Source of the DNA: Pelagibius sp048268885
Lineage (GTDB): Bacteria; Pseudomonadota; Alphaproteobacteria; Kiloniellales; Kiloniellaceae
DNA length: 64,000 bases
Direction of reading: 5' to 3'
Assembly (NCBI GenBank): GCA_048268885.1
Contig: JBLWUP010000018.1
Span: 1 to 64,000, forward strand
Made by a program: the position numbers and the translations under genes. Each line of letters starts with the position of its first letter. Positions within the stretch are counted from its first letter, which is position 1. Below, in pieces: positions 46,351-53,861 of this stretch. The notes beneath the pieces are model-generated. The model was not told the origin of the DNA. It saw only the letters and a program-made list of their open reading frames with translations, and did not search any database.

Positions 46351-47538
46351 ATGTTGAAGACCGCAGCCGCGATTTCGCGGCTCGGCACGGAGAGCGCCTT
46401 CGAGGTGCTGGCCCGCGCCAAGCAGCTCGAGGCCGCGGGCCGCGACATCATCAACCTGGGGATCGGCCAGCCGGACTTTCAGACGCCCGAGCATGTCGTC
46501 GAGGCGGCGGTGCAGGCCCTGCGTGACGGCCATCACGGCTACACGCCGGCCAACGGCATCCTGGAACTGCGCGAAGCCGTGGCCGAGGACCTGGAGCTGC
46601 GCCACCGCGTCAGCATGGATCCGGGGAACATCGTCGTGGTGCCCGGCGGCAAGGTGACCATGTTCTTCGCCGTGCTGATGTTCGGCGAAGCCGGCGCCGA
46701 GATCCTCTACCCCAATCCGGGCTTTCCCATCTACGAATCGGTGATCAACTTCTCGGGCGCCAAGGCGGTGCCGATCCCACTGCGCGAGGACAGCGGCTTC
46801 GCCTTTTCCGCTGACGAAGTGCTGAGCCTGATCACGCCCCGGACCCGCCTCATCATCCTCAACAGCCCGGCGAACCCGACCGGCGGGGTGACGCCGCGCG
46901 AGGAGGTCGACCGCCTGGTCGAAGGCCTGGAAGCCCACCCTGACGTCGCCATCCTGTCGGACGAGATCTACAGCCAGATGCTCTACGACGGGCGCGAACA
47001 CGTCAGCCTGCTGCAGTACCCGCAGATCCGCGACCGGGTGATCATGCTGGACGGCTGGAGCAAGACCTACGCCATGACCGGCTGGCGCCTGGGCTTCGCG
47101 GTCTGGCCGAAGGCCCTGGTCGAGGCGGCGACCCGCCTGGCCATCAACTGCCACTCCTGCGTCAACGCCGCCACCCAATACGCCGGCATCGCCGCCCTGC
47201 GCGGCCCCCAGGACGCGGTGGCCGAGATGATGTCGGCCTTCGACATGCGCCGGCGCACCATACACCGTTCGCTGAACGACATTCCCGGCATCTCCTGCGT
47301 CGAGCCGGCGGGCGCCTTCTACGCTTTCCCGAACATTTCGGGCACGGGCATTCCCGCCAAGACCCTGGAAGTGGAACTGCTGGAGCAGGCCGGGGTGGCA
47401 ACCATCGCCGGCACGTCCTTCGGGCGCTACGGCGAAGGCTACCTGCGCCTTTCCTACGCCAATTCCCAGGAGAACATCCGCAGCGCCCTGCAGCGGATCG
47501 GCGCCTATCTGGCGGCGCGGGAGGTGCGCAGCGCATGA
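46351..47538 (+). CDS. Pyridoxal phosphate-dependent aminotransferase (class I, AspC/AatA-like)
   Basis: 395-aa fold-type I aminotransferase. NLGIGQPDFQTPEHVVEAA at the N-terminus, NSPANPTGGVTPREEVDRL (Asn for PLP), SDEIYSQMLYDG (Asp/Tyr), and the Schiff-base Lys at residue 238 in MLDGWSKTYAMTGWRLGFAV; Arg for substrate carboxylate in YGEGYLRLSYANS. It probably transfers amino groups between aspartate, aromatic or branched amino acids and 2-oxoglutarate; the exact substrate is not decidable. Start at ATG 46351 behind AGGAGG. Upstream of glnB, consistent with nitrogen metabolism. Confidence 0.93.
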   Translation: MLKTAAAISRLGTESAFEVLARAKQLEAAGRDIINLGIGQPDFQTPEHVVEAAVQALRDGHHGYTPANGILELREAVAEDLELRHRVSMDPGNIVVVPGGKVTMFFAVLMFGEAGAEILYPNPGFPIYESVINFSGAKAVPIPLREDSGFAFSADEVLSLITPRTRLIILNSPANPTGGVTPREEVDRLVEGLEAHPDVAILSDEIYSQMLYDGREHVSLLQYPQIRDRVIMLDGWSKTYAMTGWRLGFAVWPKALVEAATRLAINCHSCVNAATQYAGIAALRGPQDAVAEMMSAFDMRRRTIHRSLNDIPGISCVEPAGAFYAFPNISGTGIPAKTLEVELLEQAGVATIAGTSFGRYGEGYLRLSYANSQENIRSALQRIGAYLAAREVRSA

Positions 47539-47647
47539 TTAGTTTGCGTGCAAACTGCTTAGTATTTGTGCAGCAGTGCGCGGCTTTTTCGGGCGATTTC
47601 CGGGGATTTCCGGCCAGAGCCCAGGATTCCCAAGGCCGGAGCCACTT

Positions 47648-47661
47648 GGCACGGCTCCTGC
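47648..47661 (+). promoter_or_regulatory. Sigma-54 promoter of glnB-glnA
   Basis: TTGGCACGGCTCCTGCTT (47646-47663) has the invariant GG (47648-47649) and GC (47660-47661) separated by exactly 10 nt, and matches TGGCACG-N4-TTGC closely. Predicted start near 47673, about 90 nt before glnB. NtrC-like half-sites (GTTTGC-GT-GCAAAC, 47553-47566 region) lie upstream. Confidence 0.75.
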
Positions 47662-47712
47662 TTACGCGATGGTAGATACTGGTTCGCCAGCGAACGGACG
47701 CAACACTCAGCC

Positions 47713-47746
47713 AGAGACACCTAATTAGAGACACCCAGTAAGAGAC
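47713..47746. repeat. 14-bp tandem repeat, about 2.5 copies, in the glnB leader
   Basis: AGAGACACCTAATT (47713-47726), AGAGACACCCAGTA (47727-47740), AGAGAC (47741-47746). Imperfect repeats between the sigma-54 promoter and the glnB start. Confidence 0.75.
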
Positions 47747-47762
47747 GGGGCCCAAATACGCG

Positions 47763-48101
47763 ATGAAGAAAATCGAAGCGATCATCAAGCCTTTCAAGCT
47801 CGATGAGGTAAAGGAAGCGCTGCACGAGGTGGGGATCAAGGGCATCACCGTGACCGAAGCCAAGGGCTTCGGGCGGCAGAAAGGCCACACCGAACTCTAT
47901 CGCGGCGCCGAGTATGTCGTCGATTTCCTGCCCAAGGTAAAGGTGGAGGTGGTCCTGGAGGACGAGCTCGTCGAGCGCGCCGTGGAGGCCATTCAGCAGG
48001 CCGCCCACACCGGGCGCATCGGCGACGGCAAGATCTTCGTCAGTGCGATCGAGGAGTCCATCCGCATCCGCACCGGTGAGCGCGGCGCCGCAGCCGTTTA
48101 G
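47763..48101 (+). CDS. glnB: Nitrogen regulatory protein P-II
   Basis: Trimeric PII signal protein (112 aa) sensing 2-oxoglutarate, ATP/ADP and glutamine. KKIEAIIKPFKLDEVKEAL start; T-loop GHTELYRGAEYVVDFLPK with the uridylylation Tyr51; the C-terminal signature TGRIGDGKIFVSAIEESIRIRTGERGAAAV. The glnB-glnA order with a shared nitrogen-regulated promoter is standard for alphaproteobacteria; the product controls adenylylation of the next gene product through GlnE and NtrB. Confidence 0.98.
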   Translation: MKKIEAIIKPFKLDEVKEALHEVGIKGITVTEAKGFGRQKGHTELYRGAEYVVDFLPKVKVEVVLEDELVERAVEAIQQAAHTGRIGDGKIFVSAIEESIRIRTGERGAAAV

Positions 48102-48190
48102 GGTCACCGCAGGTAGGTTTCCGGTGGGCAGGGAAAATACAGGGTCTGCCCGCATCAATCACAGTTCGAGAAGAAACGGAAAGAGCATCC

Positions 48191-49600
48191 ATGTCTGACG
48201 CGAAATCCATCCTTGAGATGATCAAAGAGAAGAACATCCTCTACGTCGACTACCGCTTCACCGACCCGCGCGGTAAGTGGCAGCACGTTGCCATGCACGT
48301 CGATGCGGTCGATGAAGACGCCCTGACCGAAGGCATCATGTTCGACGGTTCGTCGATCGCCGGTTGGAAGGCGATCAACGAGTCCGACATGATCCTGCAG
48401 CCGGACCTCAGCACCGCGGTGATGGACCCCTTCTCCAACCTGCCGCAGCTGATTCTCTTCTGTAACATCGTGGAGCCCTCGACCGGCCAGCTGTACGGCC
48501 GTGATCCGCGCTCGACCGCGGTGCGCGCGGTGGAGCACCTGAAGGCGACCGGCATCGGCGACATGTCCTTCTGGGGGCCGGAAGCCGAGTTCTTCGTGTT
48601 CGACGACGTCCGCTACGAGGTCTCGCAGAACCAGACCTTCTACTTCCTGGACTCCAACGAAGGCCCCTACAACACCGGCGCCGTGTTCGAGCAGGGCAAC
48701 CTGGGCCACCGTCCGGGCATCAAGGGCGGCTACTTCCCGGTGCCGCCGGTCGACTCGGCCATGGACCTGCGCGCCGAGATGCTGAAGGTCATGGCCGAAA
48801 TGGGCTTGGCCGTCGAGAAGCACCACCACGAAGTGGCGCCCTCGCAGCACGAGCTGGGCATCAAGTTCGAGCCGATGGTGAAGGCCGCCGACGGCATGCA
48901 GATCTACAAGTACGTGGTGCAGCAGGTCGCCGACCAGTACGGCAAGACCGCGACCTTCATGCCGAAGCCGGTGGCCGGCGACAACGGCTCGGGCATGCAC
49001 ACCCACCAGTCGATCTGGAAGGACGGCAAGCCGCTGTTCGCCGGTGACGGCTATGCCGGCCTGTCGGATATGTGCCTCTTCTACATCGGCGGCATCATCA
49101 AGCACGCCAAGGCGCTGAACGCTTTCACCAATCCTTCGACCAACAGCTACAAGCGCCTGATCCCGGGCTTCGAGGCACCGGTCCTGCTCGCTTACTCCGC
49201 GCGCAACCGCTCCGCCTCCTGCCGTATTCCCTACGGCGAGAGCCCCAAGGCAAAGCGTGTCGAGATCCGCTTCCCGGACCCGACGGCCAACCCCTACCTC
49301 GCCTTCTCGGCGATGCTCATGGCCGGCCTGGACGGCATCAACAACAAGATCCATCCGGGCGACCCGATGGACAAGGACCTCTACGACCTGCCGCCGGAGG
49401 AACTGGCCGGCGTCCCGACGGTCTGCGGCTCGCTGCGCGAAGCCATGGAGGCCCTGGAAGCCGACCACGAGTTCCTGCTCGCCGGCGACGTGTTCAGCCG
49501 CGACCAGATCGAAGGCTACATGGATCTCAAGTGGGAAGAGATCTACGAGTTCGAGCACGCCCCGCACCCGGTCGAGTTCAAGATGTACTACTCGGTCTAA
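48191..49600 (+). CDS. glnA: Glutamine synthetase, type I
   Basis: GSI-beta enzyme (469 aa) that forms glutamine from glutamate, ammonia and ATP as a dodecamer. VDYRFTDPRGKWQHVAM, MFDGSSIAGWKAINESDM, FWGPEAEFFVFDD (metal Glu), KHHHEVAPSQHELGIKF, KPVAGDNGSGMHTHQSIWKDG (His/Arg active site) and NSYKRLIPGFEAPV are intact. Tyr398 in DKDLYDLPPEE is the adenylylation site, so activity is controlled by GlnE. 89 bp after glnB and followed by a strong terminator. Confidence 0.98.
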   Translation: MSDAKSILEMIKEKNILYVDYRFTDPRGKWQHVAMHVDAVDEDALTEGIMFDGSSIAGWKAINESDMILQPDLSTAVMDPFSNLPQLILFCNIVEPSTGQLYGRDPRSTAVRAVEHLKATGIGDMSFWGPEAEFFVFDDVRYEVSQNQTFYFLDSNEGPYNTGAVFEQGNLGHRPGIKGGYFPVPPVDSAMDLRAEMLKVMAEMGLAVEKHHHEVAPSQHELGIKFEPMVKAADGMQIYKYVVQQVADQYGKTATFMPKPVAGDNGSGMHTHQSIWKDGKPLFAGDGYAGLSDMCLFYIGGIIKHAKALNAFTNPSTNSYKRLIPGFEAPVLLAYSARNRSASCRIPYGESPKAKRVEIRFPDPTANPYLAFSAMLMAGLDGINNKIHPGDPMDKDLYDLPPEELAGVPTVCGSLREAMEALEADHEFLLAGDVFSRDQIEGYMDLKWEEIYEFEHAPHPVEFKMYYSV

Positions 49601-49621
49601 TGCGGTCCGCTTGACCCATCG

Positions 49622-49640
49622 GGGACGGCCCTGCCGTCCC
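49622..49640 (+). other. Perfect 8-bp hairpin in the glnA 3' region
   Basis: GGGACGGC, 3-nt loop, GCCGTCCC, 21 nt after the glnA stop and before the tandem repeat and terminator. May protect the mRNA end. Confidence 0.5.
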
Positions 49641-49673
49641 AGGCATAGGGCCCAGGCATAGGGCCCAGGCATA
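49641..49673. repeat. 13-bp tandem repeat, 2.5 copies
   Basis: AGGCATAGGGCCC at 49641 and 49654, then AGGCATA at 49667. Perfect copies between the hairpin and the glnA terminator. Confidence 0.9.
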
Positions 49674-49679
49674 AAGAAG

Positions 49680-49711
49680 GCCTCGCCGGCGTGCTGCCGG
49701 CGGGGCTTTTT
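49680..49711 (+). terminator. Intrinsic terminator of glnB-glnA
   Basis: GCCTCGCCGGC, loop GTGCT, GCCGGCGGGGC (11 bp, one G-U), then TTTTTCTTT. Confidence 0.85.
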
Positions 49712-50158
49712 CTTTGCCTGCGTTTCGACAGGTGCATTTGGCTGCGGCGACTTGTCGGGCGGGCTTGGCGGCGCCGGCGCTCTGCCGTGGATTGATTAAC
49801 GGCAGGTTAAGAGAGCGCCGCGATCACAGAAGCGATCTTTTTCCACCACACTTCTGCCGTGAAGCGATCACGCAGCCAACACAGGAACGGAGCGGCCGAT
49901 GCCTGTAGGCTGCGCAGCGCGGATCGCCCGAAGAAGCGTTAAACCGCTCCGGGAGGATAAGGATTCGTCAATCATTATTGAGAAATGGTGAAATATTTTA
50001 TTAACGTAAATAGAGAAGACTAATTTTTTACTAACGTATTCCAAATACCCCTATTTTCTCTTTTTGCTCTCACACAAACACCCCTAATAGAACACGCCCA
50101 TACAACAAGTAACCGGCTACTTCTCTATCCAACGGAATAGCACCTTTGGAGTAGCCTC
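49712..50158. other. 447-bp non-coding region with CtrA-type site and AT-rich island
   Basis: No gene. Contains TTAA-N7-TTAA at 49796-49810 and a markedly AT-rich stretch at about 49960-50100 holding two near-identical copies of TTAYTAACGTA (49998-50008 and 50028-50038, 30 bp apart). It presumably contains the promoter for the gene at 50159. Confidence 0.6.
49796..49810. promoter_or_regulatory. CtrA-type binding site
   Basis: TTAACGGCAGGTTAA matches the CtrA consensus TTAA-N7-TTAA at all eight fixed positions. Intergenic, 350 bp upstream of the BTLCP gene. Confidence 0.45.
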
Positions 50159-50755
50159 TTGCTGTCACGAAGACACTTGTTGTTGGGATTGGGCGCCGCG
50201 GCCGCCGGCATTGCGATCCCGGCCCCCGCCCGATCGGCCATGACCGGCCTGCAGGGCCCCTTGCCGAAGTCCTCCAAGATGTCGGTCGGCGAACTGATCC
50301 CCGCCCCGGCCGCCTGGTTCGGCCTCCTGCGCCAGCACCCGGAGCTCGACCCGGCCGCGGCGCAGTTCACCCCCGCCAGGCTCTCTGTCGGGCGGGCCGC
50401 CCAGCTGATGAAGGTCAACAAGGCGATCAACCGAAGCATCCGGTACCGCAGCGACGCCGCGAAGGATCTCTGGGAGGTCGCCGACAAGGCCGGCGACTGC
50501 GAGGACTACGCCATCCGCAAGCTGCAGACCCTGGTCCAGGATCATGGTTTCCCGCGCGGCGCCCTCACCCTCGCCGCCTGCCGCGCCGCCCGCGGCCGCG
50601 GCCACGCGGTCCTGCTGGTGCACAGCGACCGGGGGGTCTACGTGATGGATAACCTGAGTCCGCGGATCATGCCCTGGCAGGAGCTGCCCTATGACTGGGT
50701 GGCACGGGAGGAGCCCGGCGCGCCCTTCCGCCTCTGGCGCTCGCTCGAGGCCTGA
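50159..50755 (+). CDS. BTLCP (bacterial transglutaminase-like cysteine proteinase) family protein, exported
   Basis: 198-aa protein. N-terminal LSRRHLLLGLGAAAAGIAIPAPARSA looks like a twin-arginine or Sec signal peptide. Catalytic triad residues of the family are visible: Cys in DKAGDCEDYAIRKLQ (about 118), His in RGRGHAVLLVHSDRG, Asp in YVMDNLSPRIMPW. The family includes LapG, the periplasmic protease that cuts adhesins, but no lapD or adhesin gene is nearby, so the substrate is unknown. Start is TTG 50159 with GGAG 8 nt upstream. Confidence 0.85.
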   Translation: MLSRRHLLLGLGAAAAGIAIPAPARSAMTGLQGPLPKSSKMSVGELIPAPAAWFGLLRQHPELDPAAAQFTPARLSVGRAAQLMKVNKAINRSIRYRSDAAKDLWEVADKAGDCEDYAIRKLQTLVQDHGFPRGALTLAACRAARGRGHAVLLVHSDRGVYVMDNLSPRIMPWQELPYDWVAREEPGAPFRLWRSLEA

Positions 50756-50770
50756 GCCGCGGCGCGGCGG

Positions 50771-51136
50771 CTAGCGAGACAGCTCGATCGTGACCGTGGC
50801 GCCACCGTCGCCGTGAACGGAATCGTGGGCCCGAACGAGGACCTCGTCGACTTCCGGCGGGATGATCACGCCGCCAAGGGCCCGGGTGAAGGGTTGCTCG
50901 TTCTCGTGGGGGTGCAGCAGGACCCGGGTCCCCAGGACGCGCCCGTCCAGGGTTTCCACCTGCCAGCGGTCGGCATAGTGATCCCAGCCCTCGTCGCCAT
51001 GCCGCACGGTGACACGAAAGCGCCAGGTGCCATCGCTTTCCTGGGCCGCCTCGGCGCCCACGACGTCGGCCTCGCCCGCTTGGGCCGCCGCCCACGGCAG
51101 GCAGAGGAGAAAACAGACGGCGATGGCATATCTCAT
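50771..51136 (-). CDS. Exported protein of unknown function
   Basis: 121 aa with a clear signal peptide (MRYAIAVCFLLCLPWAAAQAG). The mature domain (GTWRFRVTVRHGDEGWDHYADRWQVETLDG, VLLHPHENEQPFTRALGGVIIPPEVDEVLVRAHDS) looks like a small beta-sandwich, with a conserved-looking HPHENEQPFTR stretch. I do not know its function. Its ATG overlaps the stop of the thioesterase gene by 4 nt, so they form one unit. Confidence 0.8.
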   Translation of the reverse strand: MRYAIAVCFLLCLPWAAAQAGEADVVGAEAAQESDGTWRFRVTVRHGDEGWDHYADRWQVETLDGRVLGTRVLLHPHENEQPFTRALGGVIIPPEVDEVLVRAHDSVHGDGGATVTIELSR

Positions 51137-51546
51137 GCGGGGGGCTCCTCGGGGACAGGACGGGGACGGCCGGCCTGGTCGATGGCGACCAGGGTGAAGG
51201 TCCCTTCGGTCACCTTCACCCGCTCGTTCGGGCCGCCTTCGTTCAGGCTGCCGCGCAGGGCCCAGGCCTCGATATTGATGGCGATCGAGGTGCGCCCGAC
51301 GCGGACGACTTCCGCATAGGTGCAGAGCACATCGCCGACATAGACCGGCCGGTGGAACACCATGGCGTCGACCGCCACGGTGGCGACGCGCCCGGCCGCG
51401 CGCTGGCTTGCGGCGATACCGCCGGCGATGTCCATCTGCGCCAGCACCCAGCCGCCGAAGATGTCGCCGCTGGGGTTCGCGTCGGCCGGCATGGCGAGCG
51501 TGCGGGTGGCCAGATTGCCGCGCGGTTGATCGCTCTCAGCGGCCAT
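51133..51546 (-). CDS. Acyl-CoA thioesterase (YciA-like hot-dog fold)
   Basis: 137-aa single hot-dog-domain thioesterase hydrolysing acyl-CoAs. NLATRTLAMPADANPSGDIFGGWVLAQMDIAGGIAA contains the Asn/Asp active-site region, and VAVDAMVFHRPVYVGDVLCTYAEVVRVGRTSIAINIEAW is the second family block. First of a two-gene unit; divergent from parE with 213 bp between. Confidence 0.92.
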   Translation of the reverse strand: MAAESDQPRGNLATRTLAMPADANPSGDIFGGWVLAQMDIAGGIAASQRAAGRVATVAVDAMVFHRPVYVGDVLCTYAEVVRVGRTSIAINIEAWALRGSLNEGGPNERVKVTEGTFTLVAIDQAGRPRPVPEEPPA

Positions 51547-51588
51547 GGGATTCGCCGTAAAACATGGACAGAAGGCCTCTCACCGACT

Positions 51589-51637
51589 AGATACGCGCTA
51601 ACAGATACCCCGCTAGATACCCCGCTAGATACTGGGG
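51589..51637. repeat. 12-bp tandem repeat upstream of parE
   Basis: AGATACCCCGCT at 51603 and 51615 exactly, flanked by degenerate copies AGATACGCGCTAAC (51589) and AGATACTGGGG (51627). About 120-170 bp upstream of the parE start. Confidence 0.85.
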
Positions 51638-51759
51638 CTCCAGATAAGCTACCCTACCTTATCGGCGATTCTCTTGTCCCGATTCGCCGTTCGCCGGGGC
51701 GCGGCCCCGGCCTTCACGTTTTCGTTGATCGCACCCTTTCGTTCACAGCATGGGCCAAG

Positions 51760-53772
51760 ATGGCGGACCTCTTTCAATCTTCCTCCAAGAAATCGTCGGC
51801 TAAATCCTCAGCTAAACAGTCGGGCTATTCGGCCAAGGACATCGAAGTCCTGGAGGGCCTGGAACCCGTCCGCCGCCGCCCCGGCATGTACATCGGCGGC
51901 AACGACGAGCGCGCCATGCACCACCTGGTGGCCGAGGTGCTCGACAACGCCATGGACGAAGCCGTCGCCGGCCACGCCAGCCGGATCGAGTTGGAGCTGA
52001 AGCCCGGCAACGTGGTGGTCATCAGCGACAACGGCCGCGGCATCCCGGTCGACCCGCATCCCAAGTTCAAGCCCAAGTCGGCCCTGGAGGTCATCCTCAC
52101 CACCCTGCACTCCGGCGCCAAGTTCTCGCAGAAGACCTACGCCACCTCCGGCGGCCTGCACGGTGTCGGCGTCTCGGTGGTCAACGCGCTGTCCGACGTC
52201 ATGACCGTGGAGGTCGCGCGCGACCAGAAGCTCTATGTGCAGAGCTACAGCAAGGGCAAGGCGACGACCAAGCTGTCCAAGGGCACGCCGGTGAAGAACC
52301 GGCGCGGCACGACGATCCAGTTCCATCCCGACCCCTCGATCTTCGAGAAAGACTCGAACTTCCGCCCGGCCCAGCTCTACCGCATGGCGCGCTCCAAGGC
52401 CTACCTCTACCGCGGCGTGGAAATCCGCTGGAGCTGCGACAAGAGCCTGATCGCCAAGGGCGACGACACGCCGGAAAAGGACAACATCCACTTCCCCAAC
52501 GGCCTGGAGGACTTCCTGGCCGCGACCCTGAACAAGCGCAAAACCCTGACGCCGGAACCCTTCGTCGGTGAAGGCAAGTTCCCCGGCGAGCAGGGCCGCG
52601 TCGAATGGGCCATCTCCTGGCCGCTGGACGAGAACGGTTTCCTCAATTCCTACTGCAACACCGTGCCGACGCCCGAGGGCGGCAGCCACGAGGCCGGCCT
52701 GCGCAGCGGCCTGCTGAAGAGCATCAAGGCCTACGCCGAACTGTCCGGCAACAAGAAGGCCGGCAACGTCAACGCCGACGACCTCTGCGGCGGCGCCTGC
52801 GCCATGCTGTCGCTCTTCATCGGCGATCCGCAGTTCCAGGGCCAGACCAAGGAGAAGCTGGCCACGGTGGCGGCGACCAAGCTGGTCGAGACCTCCATCA
52901 AGGATCACTTCGACCACTGGCTTTCCGGCCACCCAGAGCGGGCCCGCATGCTGCTGGAGCGCATCATCGAGCGTTCCGAGGAACGGCGGCGCCGGCGCGA
53001 GGAAAAAGAGCAGAGCCGCAAGACGGCGACGCGCAAGCTGCGCCTGCCCGGCAAGCTGTCGGACTGCAGCCGCAACCGCTCCGAAGGCACCGAGATCTTC
53101 CTGGTGGAAGGCGATTCCGCCGGCGGCTCGGCCAAGCAGGCGCGCTCGCGCGAGACCCAGGCGGTGCTGCCCCTGCGCGGCAAGATCCTGAACGTCGCCA
53201 GCGCCTCGGCCGACAAGCTGAAGGCCAACCAGGAAATCTCCGACATCACCCTGGCGCTGGGCTGCGGCTCACGCGGCAACTTCGACCTCGACAAGCTGCG
53301 CTACGAGCGCATCGTCATCATGACGGACGCCGACGTCGACGGCGCCCACATCGCCTCACTGCTGATCACCTTCTTCTACCGCGAGATGCCGGGCCTCATC
53401 GAAAGCGGTCGGCTGTTTCTGGCGCAGCCGCCGCTCTATCGCCTGACCCAGGGCGGCGACAGCATCTACGCCATGGACGACAAGGAGAAGGACGAGCTCA
53501 TGAAGTCGCACTTCAAGGGCCGCGGCAAGATCGAGGTCAGCCGCTTCAAGGGTCTGGGCGAGATGCCGGCCAGGCAGCTGAAGGAGACGACCATGGATCC
53601 GGGCAAGCGCACCCTGCTGCGGGTCACCATCGTCGGCGAGAAGGACACGAACCCGGCCGCCGAGGAAAAGGCCGCGGCCGACCTGATCGAGCGTCTCATG
53701 GGCCGCAAGCCGGAGATGCGCTTCGCCTTCATCCAGGAAAACGCCCGCTTCGTCGAAGAGCTGGACGTCTAG
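51760..53772 (+). CDS. parE: DNA topoisomerase IV subunit B
   Basis: ATPase subunit of topoisomerase IV (670 aa) that decatenates daughter chromosomes with ParC. A Ser/Lys-rich 25-residue N-terminus, then EGLEPVRRRPGMYIGG, the GHKL ATP site EVLDNAMDEA and TSGGLHGVGVSVVNALS, and the TOPRIM domain TEIFLVEGDSAGGSAKQARSRETQAVLPLRGKILNV with DADVDGAHI. ParE rather than GyrB is suggested by the NDERAMHHLVAEVLDNAMDEAVAG wording and absence of the GyrB insert. Start ATG 51760 (MADLFQSSS). Confidence 0.95.
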   Translation: MADLFQSSSKKSSAKSSAKQSGYSAKDIEVLEGLEPVRRRPGMYIGGNDERAMHHLVAEVLDNAMDEAVAGHASRIELELKPGNVVVISDNGRGIPVDPHPKFKPKSALEVILTTLHSGAKFSQKTYATSGGLHGVGVSVVNALSDVMTVEVARDQKLYVQSYSKGKATTKLSKGTPVKNRRGTTIQFHPDPSIFEKDSNFRPAQLYRMARSKAYLYRGVEIRWSCDKSLIAKGDDTPEKDNIHFPNGLEDFLAATLNKRKTLTPEPFVGEGKFPGEQGRVEWAISWPLDENGFLNSYCNTVPTPEGGSHEAGLRSGLLKSIKAYAELSGNKKAGNVNADDLCGGACAMLSLFIGDPQFQGQTKEKLATVAATKLVETSIKDHFDHWLSGHPERARMLLERIIERSEERRRRREEKEQSRKTATRKLRLPGKLSDCSRNRSEGTEIFLVEGDSAGGSAKQARSRETQAVLPLRGKILNVASASADKLKANQEISDITLALGCGSRGNFDLDKLRYERIVIMTDADVDGAHIASLLITFFYREMPGLIESGRLFLAQPPLYRLTQGGDSIYAMDDKEKDELMKSHFKGRGKIEVSRFKGLGEMPARQLKETTMDPGKRTLLRVTIVGEKDTNPAAEEKAAADLIERLMGRKPEMRFAFIQENARFVEELDV

Positions 53773-53861
53773 CTCAGGCGGCAATCCGTAGTGCGGTCCC
53801 CTCGAAAGCAGCGGGCCGATGTGTTAGAGCATCCTAGCCTCTAATCGGAGATGGCCTGGGG

